From: CAVOOW01 sp963697675
GTDB lineage: Bacteria > Actinomycetota > Actinomycetes > JACCUZ01
Reading direction: 5' to 3'
Assembly (NCBI GenBank): GCA_963697675.1
Contig: CAVOOW010000006.1
Coordinates: forward strand, 1,178,001 to 1,242,000
Length of the DNA: 64,000 nt
This document shows, piece after piece, positions 16,975 through 27,192 of this stretch. Each line of letters starts with the position of its first letter. The stretch's first letter is position 1. The notes beneath the pieces are model-generated. The model had not been told where the DNA came from and made no database searches. It saw nothing but the letters and a program-made list of their open reading frames with translations. A program made the position numbers and the translations under genes.

Positions 16975-19215
16975 ATGCGCCGTACGCCGTTCGTTGCCCT
17001 GCTGGTCGGTGTGGTGTTGCTCTCCGCCGGACTGCTGGGCATGGCCGGGGCTCTCGCCCAGGAGAAGCAACAGCACAAGACGCTGCAGCGCGACGCAGCG
17101 CAGGTGGCCTCGGCGTTCTCCTCCTACTTCGAGCGTGCGCGCAGTCTTGATCTCCTGTTGGCGCAAAGCCCCGCATTCCGGCCTCCGGGGGGGCGGCAGG
17201 TCGACAACGGGGAGGCAAACCGAGCCCTGGTATACCTCGAGCACCTGTATCCGGGGGCGATCGGCGAGGCCTGCCTGATCAACGATCAGGGCCACGAGCT
17301 CGCCCGGGTGACCCAGGGTGTCGCCGCCCCGGTTGCCGAGCTGTCCACGGCGGAAGCAGCGAACCCGTTCTTCGCGCCCACCCTTGCCCTTGCCCCGGGG
17401 CAGGTGTACCAGGCGGCGCCCTATGTGTCGGTGGACACCGGGACCTGGGTCATCTCGAACTCAACCTGGATCCGGCAGGCCGACGGCACGCAACTCATCG
17501 TCCACTTCGAGGTGGCGCTGGCCAGCTTCCGTCAGTACCTCACGACCAGCACGGGCAGCCGCCACGTCTCCGTGGTGGACCGCACCAGCGGCCTCATGGT
17601 GCTGGCCGATGACGCTGACCTGCCGTCCACCAAGGTAGAGGCCCAGTTCCCACACTTCCTCGGCGCGGCCGCCCTCAGATCCAGCGGCACACGACCGGCG
17701 ACCATCCGGGTACAGGATCAGCTCTACGCGGTTGGTGGCATCGCGCGAACGGCAGCCAACGCCAACGATTGGGTGATCCTCGAGCGGTCCACCGACCGGG
17801 CCAGCTTCATATCACCGTGGGTGGGGGGCGTCGCCGCTCTACTGGGCTTCGGTCTGATTCTGTTGTTCCTGATCATCGTGCGGCGCCAGCAGGCCACGTT
17901 GCGGATGGCGGCACGACTCGACCACCTCACGGGGATGGCCAACCGGAAGGCACTCGAAGAGGCGTTGGACGCTGCGGTGACCGCTGCGGATCACCCTGGC
18001 GGGGATCGTGTCGCGGTCCTGATGCTCGACCTGGACGGGTTCAAGCAGATCAACGACACACTCGGCCACGACAAGGGTGACCTCGTGCTCCAGGAGATCG
18101 GGCGACGCCTGCACGCGAACACATTCGAGTACGACACTGCCGCCCGGCTGGGCGGCGACGAGTTCGCGGTCGTCTTGCGACGGCTGCGGGAGGCCGACGA
18201 CGTGGCGGCGGTCGCGCACCGGCTGAGGGAGGCGCTGGTCCGCCCGATCGACGTCGACGGGGTCGCCCGGTTCATCGGGGTCAGCATCGGCGCGGCGGTC
18301 TACCGGGAGCACGGCCATTCCTCGGCCGAACTGCTCCGGGCGGCTGACGCTGCGATGTACCACGCCAAGCGCGGTCGCGACGGCGTCCGTGTCTACGACG
18401 TCGGGACCGAGGTCGGTGCACACGCGTCAAGCCTGGCCGCCGAGCTGCTCATCGCCATCGAGACCGATCAGATCGAGCTGGCCTTCCAGCCCGAGTACGC
18501 ACTCACGACCGGCGCCGTTGTCGGCGTCGAAGCGCTGGCTCGATGGCACACCGCTGAGACCACGATCCCGCCCTCGCAGTTCATCCCGCTCGCCGAGCAG
18601 ACCGGCCTGATCCGTCAGCTCACCTACCTGACGCTTAACAAGGCTCTCGACCAAGCCCTGGCCTGGCGCGACGCGGGCGTAGGCGTGCCGGTCAGCGTGA
18701 ACCTCTCCGCCCAAATGGTGACCGACCGGTCGCTACAAGCAGAGGTGACCGCCATGCTGGCCGCGCGCGGGCTCGACGGCGAGTCTCTCGTGCTCGAGAT
18801 CACCGAGACCACGGTCATCAACGACCTCGACGTTGCCGTGGAGGTACTGGAAGCCCTGCGCAGGATTGGCGTGCGCATCGAGCTGGACGACTTCGGCAGC
18901 GGCTACGCATCCTTCAAGGCCCTCCACGACCTGCCGCTCGACGGCGTCAAGATCGACCGGGATCTCGTCAATGACTTCGATGCCGGCGGCCGCAGCCTGC
19001 TTGCCGCGACCATCGACATCGGCCGGCGCCTGGGACTCAAGGTCGTCGCCGAGGGCATCGAAGACCAAAGGAGCCTCGAGCAGGTCCGCCAACTTGGGGC
19101 CGACACCGCCCAGGGTTACCACTTGGCTCGGCCCATGAGCCCCGAAGTCGTCCAAGCCCTCCTCAGTCTCGACCCACACCTCACGACGCCTGTTGCAAGC
19201 CCCAGCTCCAACTGA
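16975..19215 (+). CDS. membrane sensor with GGDEF and EAL domains
   Basis: A 746-residue c-di-GMP signalling protein. Residues 5-28 form the first membrane helix. About residues 30-280 form an extracytoplasmic sensor (PAS/Cache-like, with QVYQAAPYVSVDTGTWVISN). A second helix lies around 282-302 (WVGGVAALLGFGLILLFLII). The GGDEF domain has an intact GGDEF at 393-397, with no clear RxxD inhibitory site before it. The EAL domain has an intact EAL at 519-521 in VVGVEALARW, with LDDFGSGYAS and KIDRDLV. Both synthesis and hydrolysis of c-di-GMP are thus possible. ATG 16975 is preceded by GAGAG. It stands alone between a plus-strand MFS gene and a convergent MFS pseudogene. Confidence 0.92.
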   Translation: MRRTPFVALLVGVVLLSAGLLGMAGALAQEKQQHKTLQRDAAQVASAFSSYFERARSLDLLLAQSPAFRPPGGRQVDNGEANRALVYLEHLYPGAIGEACLINDQGHELARVTQGVAAPVAELSTAEAANPFFAPTLALAPGQVYQAAPYVSVDTGTWVISNSTWIRQADGTQLIVHFEVALASFRQYLTTSTGSRHVSVVDRTSGLMVLADDADLPSTKVEAQFPHFLGAAALRSSGTRPATIRVQDQLYAVGGIARTAANANDWVILERSTDRASFISPWVGGVAALLGFGLILLFLIIVRRQQATLRMAARLDHLTGMANRKALEEALDAAVTAADHPGGDRVAVLMLDLDGFKQINDTLGHDKGDLVLQEIGRRLHANTFEYDTAARLGGDEFAVVLRRLREADDVAAVAHRLREALVRPIDVDGVARFIGVSIGAAVYREHGHSSAELLRAADAAMYHAKRGRDGVRVYDVGTEVGAHASSLAAELLIAIETDQIELAFQPEYALTTGAVVGVEALARWHTAETTIPPSQFIPLAEQTGLIRQLTYLTLNKALDQALAWRDAGVGVPVSVNLSAQMVTDRSLQAEVTAMLAARGLDGESLVLEITETTVINDLDVAVEVLEALRRIGVRIELDDFGSGYASFKALHDLPLDGVKIDRDLVNDFDAGGRSLLAATIDIGRRLGLKVVAEGIEDQRSLEQVRQLGADTAQGYHLARPMSPEVVQALLSLDPHLTTPVASPSSN

Positions 19216-19270
19216 TCCCACGCGCAGCACGTCAAGCACGAATGCGATCGTGGCGACACCCGCTGAGTGC

Positions 19271-20763
19271 TCAATGGTGCATGTGCATAGCTGCCGCACC
19301 AGTCGTGCGAGCCGCGGGCATCCGCCGGTAGGCCACGACACCGAGGCCGGCGGCGATGACGGCGGCGGCGGCGAACGCGGCGGCGAACCCGTCGACCACT
19401 CCGGCCGGGTCGGTGAGGCTGCCGGCGGTGGTCGCGACGGCAGAAAGGACGGCGACACCGAGCGCGGCGCCGACCTCGTGGCCGGTCATCAGGAACCCTG
19501 AGGCCATGCCGGCGTGCTGGGCGGGGATGCCGGCCATCGCCGTAACGGCCACGGCGACGAACACCATGCCCACACCGAACCCGAGGACGAGCATGCCCGG
19601 GAGCAGGTCGGTCGCGAAGCGTCCGTTCGAGCCCATCAGGGCTAGCAGGGCCGCGCCGACAGTGACGAGGGTGAGGCCACCTGCGGCGATGTTGCGCGGC
19701 GACGTCTTGGTCAGCAGCTTGCTGGCGACGTGGGTGCCGGCGGTGATGGCGAGTGCCAACGGGAGGAACGCGACACCGGCGCGCAGCGCGGAGTAGCCCA
19801 TCACGGTCTGGAAGAAGATGGAGCTGAGGAAGACGGTGCCGACGAGCAGGGCGGTCGCGCCGAGCATCACGGTGGTGCCGGACACCAGGGTGGCAACCTT
19901 CCAGGTGTGCGGCGGGACCAGCGGCCGGGCGGCGCGACGCTCGACGCGGACGAACGCGGTCAGCAGCGCGGCGGAGGTGGCGAACGCGACCAGGGCACGG
20001 GCCGACAGCCAGCCGTGCGCCGGAGGTGGCGGCGAGGCCGTACATGAGGGTGCCGAGGCCACCGATGACGGTGAGCGCACCGGGAAGGTCGAACTGGGCC
20101 AGGCCGGCACGGGTGGTGACGTCCTTGGGGAGGATCTTGAGCCCGGCGGCGAGGGCGACGACGCCGATGGGGACGTTGACCCAGAAGATGAGCTGCCAGC
20201 CGAACCAGGTGGTGAGCGCGCCACCGAACAGGACGCCTGCGGCGATACCGAGGCTGCCGACCGCACCCCACAGGGCTAGGCCGCGGGTGCGCTGAGCGCC
20301 GGAGTACGTGGTCATCACCAACGACAGAGCGGCTGGCGTCATGAGGGCGGCGCCGAGGCCCTGGGTGGCGCGCGCGGCGATGAGCTCGGTGGCGTTGTTC
20401 GCGAAGCCGCTGAACAGGGACGCACCGGTGAAGATGGTCATGCCGGTCAGGAACACCCGGTGTCGCGGTACCAGGTCGGCGATGCGGCCGCCGAGCAGCA
20501 GACCGCCGCCGGAGAGCAGCAGGTAGGCGGTGACCAGCCACTGCAGGTCGCTGCTGCCCAGGCGCAGCGACTCGCCGATGACCGGCAGCGCGGTGTTCAC
20601 GACCGAGATGTCCAGGACGACCAAGATCTGGGCGGTGAGGGCGAGGCCGAGCACGGCCCATGACTTGCGGGGACCGGCATCGGGCGCCGAGTGGCCGTGC
20701 GGCGCGGCGTGAGGGGCGTGATGCCCGACGGCGAGCGGTGGGTGGGGTGTCGGCGGTGTGCAT
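19271..20763 (-). pseudogene. DHA2-type MFS drug exporter, frameshifted
   Basis: Three successive frames encode one EmrB/QacA-like exporter of about 500 residues. ATG 20761-20763 with AGGAG six bases upstream opens MHTADTPPTA. The next frame, from about 20725, continues into SWAVLGLALTAQILVVLDIS, PVIGESLRLGSSDLQWLVTA and FWVNVPIGVVALAAGL, the DHA2 signatures. Near 20011-20020 it shifts again into ARALVAFATSAALLTAFVRV and runs to TAG 19271 (end AAAMHMHH). Two single-base indels therefore interrupt the gene as given. It is last in a unit with the hydrolase and HD-domain genes. It may be a true pseudogene or contain assembly errors. Confidence 0.8.
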
Positions 20764-20820
20764 CAGGGACTCCTGTGGTCGGGTGTGCGGCAGGTACGGG
20801 ACGCGGCGTTCTGTGCGTGC

Positions 20821-22222
20821 TCATCGGGCGGCAAGGGGGGTGCCGGTGCGGACCGCGGTGACGACGGCGGTGATGGCGCGGACCGAGTCGGTCGAACCGC
20901 TCGCGTCGTCGAGCAGCCCGACGTGGGTGGTGTCCGCGGTCCAGTGAGTGCTGTTGGTGGACAGCGCGGCCATCCGGTCCTGGGCGGCGGCCCAGCCCTT
21001 CGTCCCGTCGGCGTTCTCCCGGGCGGTGACCACGGCCAGCGGCTTCGGGTCGAAGCTGCGCAGCGCCTGCGCCTGGGTGAACACGACACGGAGCTGGGCC
21101 TGCTCGTCGCGCATGTTGTTGGCGCCGCGGGGGCTGGTCGCGAACGCCTGGACCTGCGCTGCGGCGCTGGATGACAGGGCGGTCGAGGCCGACGCAGGGG
21201 CGAGGTGCAGTGCGCCGACCCGGGCCAGGGCGGGCATCACGGGCAGGAGCCGGCGCATCATTGCGTAGGTGCCGGCGAAGTCGGGCTGGTCGGTGTACTG
21301 GTGCGGGCTCGACGAGTCCAGCAGCACCAGTCCAGCGACCTGTGCCGGGTAGCGGGCGGCGTACGTCATGGCGAGCGTGCCGCCGGAGGAGTGCCCGGCC
21401 AGGACGTACGGGCCGCGCTCGCCGGCGCGGGCCAGCAGGGCGTGCAGGTCAGTGGCCACGGCGATGCCGTCCTGCGGGTGGGCGACGTCGTCGCTCCAGC
21501 CCTGCCCGGCCCGGTCGTACGCGCAGACCCGGGTGCTCCGGGCGACCTGCCCGATGATGCCGCTCCACAGCGGCGAGGTCTCGCTCAGGCCGTTCTCGAG
21601 CACGACGGTCGGACTGCCGGTGCCGGTGCAGTTGAGGTGCAGGCGGTGCCCGCCCACGTCGTAGGAGGCGCCCGGCATCGGGTACCGGCCCTGGTCCCTC
21701 GTCAGCGCGACACTCTCGACGATGCCGCCGACCGCGGTGACGGCCAGCGCGCCGATGACCGGGTACAGCAGCCACCGCGCGCGGCTGGTCATGGCGCGGC
21801 GGGTCGGCGCGCACCATCCAGACGGACAGGGCAAGCGCGGCCGGCGGCCACACCCAGCCGGCTGCGTTCAGCGCACCATCGCCGGGCGTGAGCGCGAGCA
21901 GGCCGGCGGCGGTGGCAGCCATCACGACGGCCGGTACGGCGGCCCAGCGCTGCGGCTGGCTGGTCCACCGGGTCGTGAGCACGGCGAGCAGCGCCCAGCC
22001 GGAGGCCAGGCCGAGCAGCGCCGAGCCGGTGATGACGGGCTCGCTGGCGCCGGCAAACACGACCAGGACCAGGACGAGGGTGTTCACCACGCCGCTGAGC
22101 ATCGCGATGGCCACCGCCGCCCCGACCGGGAGCTGGTGACGCCGGCCGGCGGACATCCGGCCGGAGCTGGCGGCGGGGTCACCGGTCAGCCGGCCACTCG
22201 GAGTGGGAGTGATGGTGGTCAT
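20821..22222 (-). pseudogene. membrane-anchored alpha/beta hydrolase, one frameshift
   Basis: The first frame starts at ATG 22220-22222 (MTTITPTPSGRLTGD) and holds about four membrane helices (VGAAVAIAMLSGVVNTLVLV, GSALLGLASGWALLAVLTTR) up to WPPAALALSVWMVRAD. The second frame continues from about 21800 with TSRARWLLYPVIGALAVTAV and a hydrolase domain with GHSSGGTLAM (nucleophile Ser) and VLENGLSETSPLWSG. Removing one C from the GACCCG run at 21800-21803 joins both frames into a protein of about 465 residues. The start overlaps the HD-domain stop (ATGA). The natural substrate is unknown. It may be a recent mutation or a sequence error. Confidence 0.75.
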
Positions 22223-23124
22223 GGCGTTCTCGCTTCCAGGAGGTGGGCCGGGCGGGAGGTATGTACTGAGCGTGGGCGCGACGGCGGCTGGTCGCCCCGG
22301 CCGAATGACCGGGTTCCCGTAGCGGTAGGGACGCCCGGACCTGCGGGGAGCGTGTTCAGCCGCGGAACGGGGCGAGCCTTGATGGCCAGGTCGAACGCGC
22401 CGTACCGGCGCAGGAAGGCGGCTCGACCGCGGGGCACCCGGGCGGCCTCGGTCCGGAACGCGGCGACGAACTCGCGCTTGAACCCCAGCCGGGGATGGGC
22501 TGCGGTGACCTCGGCGAGCAGGTCGGGGGACAGCTGCCACGACCGCAGGCCGACGACGTCGAGCCCGGCGCCGGCCGAGAGCAGGTAGGCGACCGGACCG
22601 TGATCCAAGGTCACGCCCGGGCTGTGGTGCAGCGTGATGGCCGTGCGCAGGATGTTCGTGGCGGCGGTGGAGAGCCCAACGTCCTCGGCGACGTCCCGGG
22701 CGACCCGGGCGCTGGCCCGGGTGAAGTCGACCTGGGGAACGGGTGTCGGCAGCCCGACGTCGTGCAGCAGCGCCGCGGCGAACAGCAGCTCCCGGTCGAC
22801 GTCGAGGTTCTCCAGCTCGCCCAGCGCCGCCCCGAACGCGTAGGTCCGGTAGGAGTGGTTGAGCAGCGCCAGGCTCAGCCGGCGCCGGGCCAGGGCTTCG
22901 GCTGCGCGGGTCAGGACCGAGTCGGGGGTCGGTCGCTTGCCGACGGTGACCGGTGCCCGGCGGCCGGAGTTGACCCTCAGGAGCATCGAGAGCCGGCCGA
23001 TGGCGTTGGTCGCGTGAGTCCTCGCGAGCGGCGGCAGCAGGCTGCGGCGCTCCGCGGCGGTGAGCAGGCCGCCGCTACGTTCCACCCAGGTGTGGGTGCC
23101 GACGTCGGTGGGTGTGTCGGTCAT
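22219..23124 (-). CDS. HD-domain protein
   Basis: A 301-residue protein beginning MTDTPTDVGTHTWVERSGGL. The central part carries NHSYRTYAFGAALGELENLD, AALLHDVGLPTP (the HD dyad) and LRTAITLHHSPGV, the metal-binding His/Asp spacing of HD phosphohydrolases. Its relatives include cyanamide-hydratase-like and small HD proteins of unknown substrate. The C-terminal 40 residues are Pro/Arg-rich and unlike a folded domain. It is first in a minus-strand unit; its stop overlaps the start of the hydrolase gene. It faces the LuxR-type regulator across 90 bp, which suggests control by that regulator. Confidence 0.75.
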   Translation of the reverse strand: MTDTPTDVGTHTWVERSGGLLTAAERRSLLPPLARTHATNAIGRLSMLLRVNSGRRAPVTVGKRPTPDSVLTRAAEALARRRLSLALLNHSYRTYAFGAALGELENLDVDRELLFAAALLHDVGLPTPVPQVDFTRASARVARDVAEDVGLSTAATNILRTAITLHHSPGVTLDHGPVAYLLSAGAGLDVVGLRSWQLSPDLLAEVTAAHPRLGFKREFVAAFRTEAARVPRGRAAFLRRYGAFDLAIKARPVPRLNTLPAGPGVPTATGTRSFGRGDQPPSRPRSVHTSRPAHLLEARTP

Positions 23125-23214
23125 GGATGTCTCCAGTCAAGGCTGCGGCGATCGGGCCGGATCGTCCCGGCGCGGTGTGTGCGCCGAGGTAACTCACGAT
23201 CACGGCGATCCGTG

Positions 23215-26019
23215 ATGGTCGCCCCGGCGAATGCGCCGGGATACGCCGAGACCACCCCCGCGGGCGGCAGGGGCGTTAGCGTCACCGGTGTGCTGTACGG
23301 GCGGGACGCCGAGAGGGCTCGCCTCGCCGCGCTCGTCGAGGACGCGCGCGAGGGCCGGGCCGGAATCCTGTTGCTGCACGGCGAGCCCGGGGTGGGGAAG
23401 TCCGCGCTGCTCGAGGATCTCGTCGCGAGCACCGGCGGCGACGTGCGGGTGCTGCGTACGCAGGGTCTGGAGTCCGAGGCGCCGCTGGCGTTCGCCGCGT
23501 TGCACCGGCTGCTGCGTCCTGTGCTCGGCACTCTCGACCGGCTCCCGGCTCCGCAGGCCCGGGCGCTGCGGATCGCGTTCGGCCAGGAGGACGAGGTAAC
23601 GGTTCCGCCGTTCCTGGTGGCGCTGGCGACCTTGTCGGTGCTGACCGAGGCGGCCGAGGACGCGCCGGTGCTGTGCGTGATCGACGACGCGCAGTGGCTC
23701 GACCAGGCCACCGCGGACGCGGTCCTGGTCGCCTCGCGACGGCTGGGTGCCGACCGGGTCGCTGTCGTGTTCGCGGCCCGCGACGGCGAGGGCCGCACAT
23801 TCGAACCCGACGACGTCCCCAGCGTGGCGCTGGTCCCGCTGACCGGCGCAGCGGCCCGCACGCTGCTCACCGAGGCAGCCGGGACCAGCGTGCCCGACGA
23901 GGTCGCGGACCGGCTGATGACCCAGGCCGCCGGGAACCCGCTCGCACTCGTCGAGCTCCCCACCACGTTGTCCGGTGAGCAGCTGGCCGGCGCCGCACCG
24001 ATGCCCGCCCAGCTGCACCTGACCGCCGGTATGGAACGGGTCTTCCTGGACCGGTGCCGCCGGCTGCCGCCGGAGGTGCAGACGCTCCTGCTGGTCGCCG
24101 CCGCCGACGACTCCGGACAGGTCGCCACGTTGCGCCGCGCCGCCGCAGTCCTCGACGTGGGCCCGAGCGCCCTCGACGCCGCGGAACGATCCGGGCTCCT
24201 TGTCGTGGACGGCGGCACAGTCGCGGTGCGCCATCCGCTGGTCCGGTCCGCGGTCTACCAGGCCGCGACCAGCATGGAGCGCCGCGAAGCGCACCGGGCG
24301 CTGGCCGAGGCCCTCGACGCCGCCGACGACCCGGACCGGCACGCGTGGCACCGGGCCGCGGCTGTCGACGGCCCCGACGAGGTCGTCGTCGCCGACTTGG
24401 TCGCGGCGGCTGCGCGGGCCGAACGACGCGGCGGGTACGCCGCCGCAGCCGCCGCCTTCCAGCGGGCCGCCGAGCTCACCGCCGGCGAGCAGCCCCGTGC
24501 CGCCCACCTGTTCGCGGCCGCCCGCAACGCCTGGGCGGCCGGGCAGACCACTCCGGCCCGCACGCTGTCCGCGGCCGCGCGAGACCTTGCCGACGACCGG
24601 GTGCTGCGCGCCGACATCGACCGGCTCCGCGGCCGCATCGAGGTCAACGTCGGGTCCGGCGTCGACGCACACCGCATCTTCGTCACCGCGGCTCGCGCCG
24701 TGGCAGGGGACGACCCGGCTCGCGCGCTCGAGCTGGCGGTCGCCGCGGCGCTGATGAGCACGTACGGCTCCGACAGCGGCACCACCCTCGACGCGACCGC
24801 CCTCGCCGCGGCCGCGATCGCCGACGAATCTCCCGGGACCCGCTGCCTCGGCCACCTGTTGCTCAGCCTCACGCACGCAGCCGCCCACGACTGGGCTGCC
24901 GGCCTGGCGTCGCTGCGCGCCGCACTGGACGCTGGCGCCGACGTCGCCGACCTCTACCTGCTGTCCCACCTCGGCAACACCGCGCTGCACCTGGGCGACG
25001 AGGAGGCGCACCACCGCTGTTTCACCGCGATGGTCTCCGGCGCTCGCGACGCCGGAGCCGGCATGTTGGTCCTCTACGCACTGCCCCGGCTCGGCTTCAC
25101 CCAACTCGTCACCGGCCAGTGGACCGCACTGCGCAGCTGTTCCGAGGAAGCGCTCTCGCTCAGCATCAGCGCAGGGCAACGCCCCCTCGGCGCGGTCCCG
25201 CTCGGCTGGGTCACGCTGCTCGCCGCCCTCCAAGGCCGACCCGCCGCCGAGTACGACCCGCAGCTGGCCGACCTCGACGCTGCGGCCGGCCAACCGCTCG
25301 GTGTCCTCGCCGACCCCGTCCACGACCTCATGCGGTGGGCCCAAGCCACCCGCGCCACCCACGACGGCGACACCCCGACCGCGCTGCACCACCTCGCCAG
25401 CATCCGGCTGAGCACGCTGGGCCGTCTTGTCGCCCTCGACCGCATCGACGCCGCCGTCCGGGCTGGTGACCGCGAACAGGCCGCGGTGTGGGTGAAGCAG
25501 CTGGTTCCCTTCGCCGAGGGCACCGGGTGGCCGTGGGCGCTGGCCGCCGTCGACCACGGACGCGCTCTGCTCGCCGCGCCCGGGGACGCGCCCGCGCTGT
25601 TCGAGAGCGCCTTGGCACATCACGCCCACCCTGGCGGCCGACCGTACGACCAGGCTCGGACCCACCTCGCATACGGGGAGTTCCTGCGCCGCAACCAGCG
25701 TCGCGTCGACGCGCGCACCCACCTGCGGGCAGCGTTGGAGACCTTCGAGGACCTGCGCGCGGAGCCGCTGGCCGCGCGAGCAACCCAGGAGCTTCGCGCC
25801 TCCGGGGAGACGGCCCGCAAACGTGACCCGTCGACGCAGCTCAAGCTCACCCCGATGGAGCGCCAGGTCGCCGAGCTGGTAGGCCAAGGGATGTCGAACA
25901 AGGACGTCGCCGCCCAGTGCTGGGTGTCGCACCGGACCGTCGCCTTCCACCTGCGCAACATCTTCACCAAGGCAGGAGTCACCTCCCGCGCCCAACTCGC
26001 CCAGCTCGACCTGGCATAG
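23215..26019 (+). CDS. LAL-type LuxR transcriptional activator with AAA ATPase
   Basis: A 934-residue large ATP-binding LuxR-family regulator. Near residue 57 is the Walker A stretch HGEPGVGKSALLEDL and near 158 the Walker B stretch VLCVIDDAQWLD. A long helical TPR-like middle follows, and the last about 65 residues are a LuxR helix-turn-helix (LTPMERQVAELVGQGMSNKD, then HRTVAFHLRNIFTKAGVTSR). Such proteins sense small molecules through the ATPase/TPR part. ATG 23215 was taken; GTG 23290, giving VLYGRDAERARL, is the more usual family start. It is divergent from the HD/hydrolase/MFS unit, its likely target. Confidence 0.9.
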   Translation: MVAPANAPGYAETTPAGGRGVSVTGVLYGRDAERARLAALVEDAREGRAGILLLHGEPGVGKSALLEDLVASTGGDVRVLRTQGLESEAPLAFAALHRLLRPVLGTLDRLPAPQARALRIAFGQEDEVTVPPFLVALATLSVLTEAAEDAPVLCVIDDAQWLDQATADAVLVASRRLGADRVAVVFAARDGEGRTFEPDDVPSVALVPLTGAAARTLLTEAAGTSVPDEVADRLMTQAAGNPLALVELPTTLSGEQLAGAAPMPAQLHLTAGMERVFLDRCRRLPPEVQTLLLVAAADDSGQVATLRRAAAVLDVGPSALDAAERSGLLVVDGGTVAVRHPLVRSAVYQAATSMERREAHRALAEALDAADDPDRHAWHRAAAVDGPDEVVVADLVAAAARAERRGGYAAAAAAFQRAAELTAGEQPRAAHLFAAARNAWAAGQTTPARTLSAAARDLADDRVLRADIDRLRGRIEVNVGSGVDAHRIFVTAARAVAGDDPARALELAVAAALMSTYGSDSGTTLDATALAAAAIADESPGTRCLGHLLLSLTHAAAHDWAAGLASLRAALDAGADVADLYLLSHLGNTALHLGDEEAHHRCFTAMVSGARDAGAGMLVLYALPRLGFTQLVTGQWTALRSCSEEALSLSISAGQRPLGAVPLGWVTLLAALQGRPAAEYDPQLADLDAAAGQPLGVLADPVHDLMRWAQATRATHDGDTPTALHHLASIRLSTLGRLVALDRIDAAVRAGDREQAAVWVKQLVPFAEGTGWPWALAAVDHGRALLAAPGDAPALFESALAHHAHPGGRPYDQARTHLAYGEFLRRNQRRVDARTHLRAALETFEDLRAEPLAARATQELRASGETARKRDPSTQLKLTPMERQVAELVGQGMSNKDVAAQCWVSHRTVAFHLRNIFTKAGVTSRAQLAQLDLA

Positions 26020-26080
26020 CGGCAAAGGCCGGGACGAGTAGCACCATGGATGTGCCGCATCTTGTGGCCAGTCGCGATGA

Positions 26081-27091
26081 TCAGCGGACTTCAAGCACGG
26101 AGGGGCCAGCTGCTACCAGCTCACCGACGACCGGGAACCCGGGGACTTCCCCTGCGATGAGCAGGCCGCCAGACGTCTGGGCGTCGGCGAGCAGCAGCAG
26201 CTCCTCCTCGGTGACGGATGACGTCAGACGCGGCCGCACCCAGTCGAGGTTGCGTCTGGTACCGCCGCTCACGAACCCGTCGCGTAACGCCTCGCGTGAA
26301 TCGTCGAGGTAAGGCACTTTCGACGAGTCGACCACGGCGGTGAGTCCGCTTGCGCGGGCGAGCTTGAAGAGGTGGCCGAGCAACCCGAACCCGGTGACAT
26401 CAGTGGCGCACCGGGCGCCGAGAGCGAGCGCCAGCTCGGCGGCCTCCTTGTTCAGCGTCGTCATCGCGGCCACCGCCTGTGGGAAGTTCTCGCCTGTGGC
26501 CTTGTGCCGGCTGTTGAGGACGCCTATGCCGAGAGGTTTGGTCAGGGTCAGCGGTAGTCCCGCCACACCCGCGCTGTTGCGCAGCAACCGTTCGGGGTGA
26601 GCCAGGCCGGTGACCGCCATGCCGTATTTGGGTTCGGGGTCGTCGACGCTGTGGCCGCCCGCGAGATGGCATCCCGCGATCCGGGCGACCTCCGCACCGC
26701 CGCGCAGCACCTCGGCGGCAAGGCCGAGGGGCAGAACGTCGCGGGGCCACGACAGGAGGTTGACCGCCACCAACGGCATTCCGCCCATCGCGTAGACATC
26801 GGAGAAGGCGTTCGCGGCCGCGATTCGGCCCCAGTCATAGGCATCATCTACAACCGGGGTGAAGAAGTCTGCCGTCGCGACGACCGCTTGGTCACCGGAG
26901 ATGCGCACGACCGCGCCGTCGTCACCATCCTCGAGGCCCACAAGTAACTCTCCGTGCCCGAAGATCTCGGACGGCAGTGGGCCTAGGTCGGCGACCATTT
27001 CTTCGAGCTCACCCGGCGGGATCTTGCACGCGCATCCGCCGCCATGGGCGTAGGACGTGAGACGACCAGCCGGTCGCTGTTCCCCGGTCAC
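26081..27091 (-). CDS. selD: selenide, water dikinase SelD
   Basis: A 336-residue SelD that makes selenophosphate from selenide and ATP, the Se donor for selenocysteine synthesis. The N-terminal catalytic loop is SYAHGGGCACKIPP with Cys at 20 and 22 and the essential Lys at 23, so this SelD is the Cys form and not itself a selenoprotein. Further motifs are ATADFFTPVVDDAYDWGRIA, LAGGHSVDDPEPKYGMAVTG and TDVTGFGLLGHL. GTG 27089-27091 is chosen, because longer frames run into the divergent selA promoter. It is divergent from selA, the usual context of selenocysteine biosynthesis genes. Confidence 0.95.
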   Translation of the reverse strand: MTGEQRPAGRLTSYAHGGGCACKIPPGELEEMVADLGPLPSEIFGHGELLVGLEDGDDGAVVRISGDQAVVATADFFTPVVDDAYDWGRIAAANAFSDVYAMGGMPLVAVNLLSWPRDVLPLGLAAEVLRGGAEVARIAGCHLAGGHSVDDPEPKYGMAVTGLAHPERLLRNSAGVAGLPLTLTKPLGIGVLNSRHKATGENFPQAVAAMTTLNKEAAELALALGARCATDVTGFGLLGHLFKLARASGLTAVVDSSKVPYLDDSREALRDGFVSGGTRRNLDWVRPRLTSSVTEEELLLLADAQTSGGLLIAGEVPGFPVVGELVAAGPSVLEVR

Positions 27092-27192
27092 CTCGTGACC
27101 ATAACGCCGCTCGGCGGTCCCGGGACTGGAGATCTGTTTTGGCTCCCTTCGCGCTCTTCGACCAGTCCGCATGGGCACGTACAGTCTCTGTC

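Noticed and set aside
23200..26094. A 964-codon frame opposite the LuxR-type regulator
   Set aside because: It is the complementary-strand shadow of a gene with clear Walker and HTH motifs; its composition is low-complexity and matches no protein pattern.
26081..27091. SelD as a selenoprotein
   Set aside because: The catalytic position is an ordinary Cys (GGGCACK), with no in-frame TGA.
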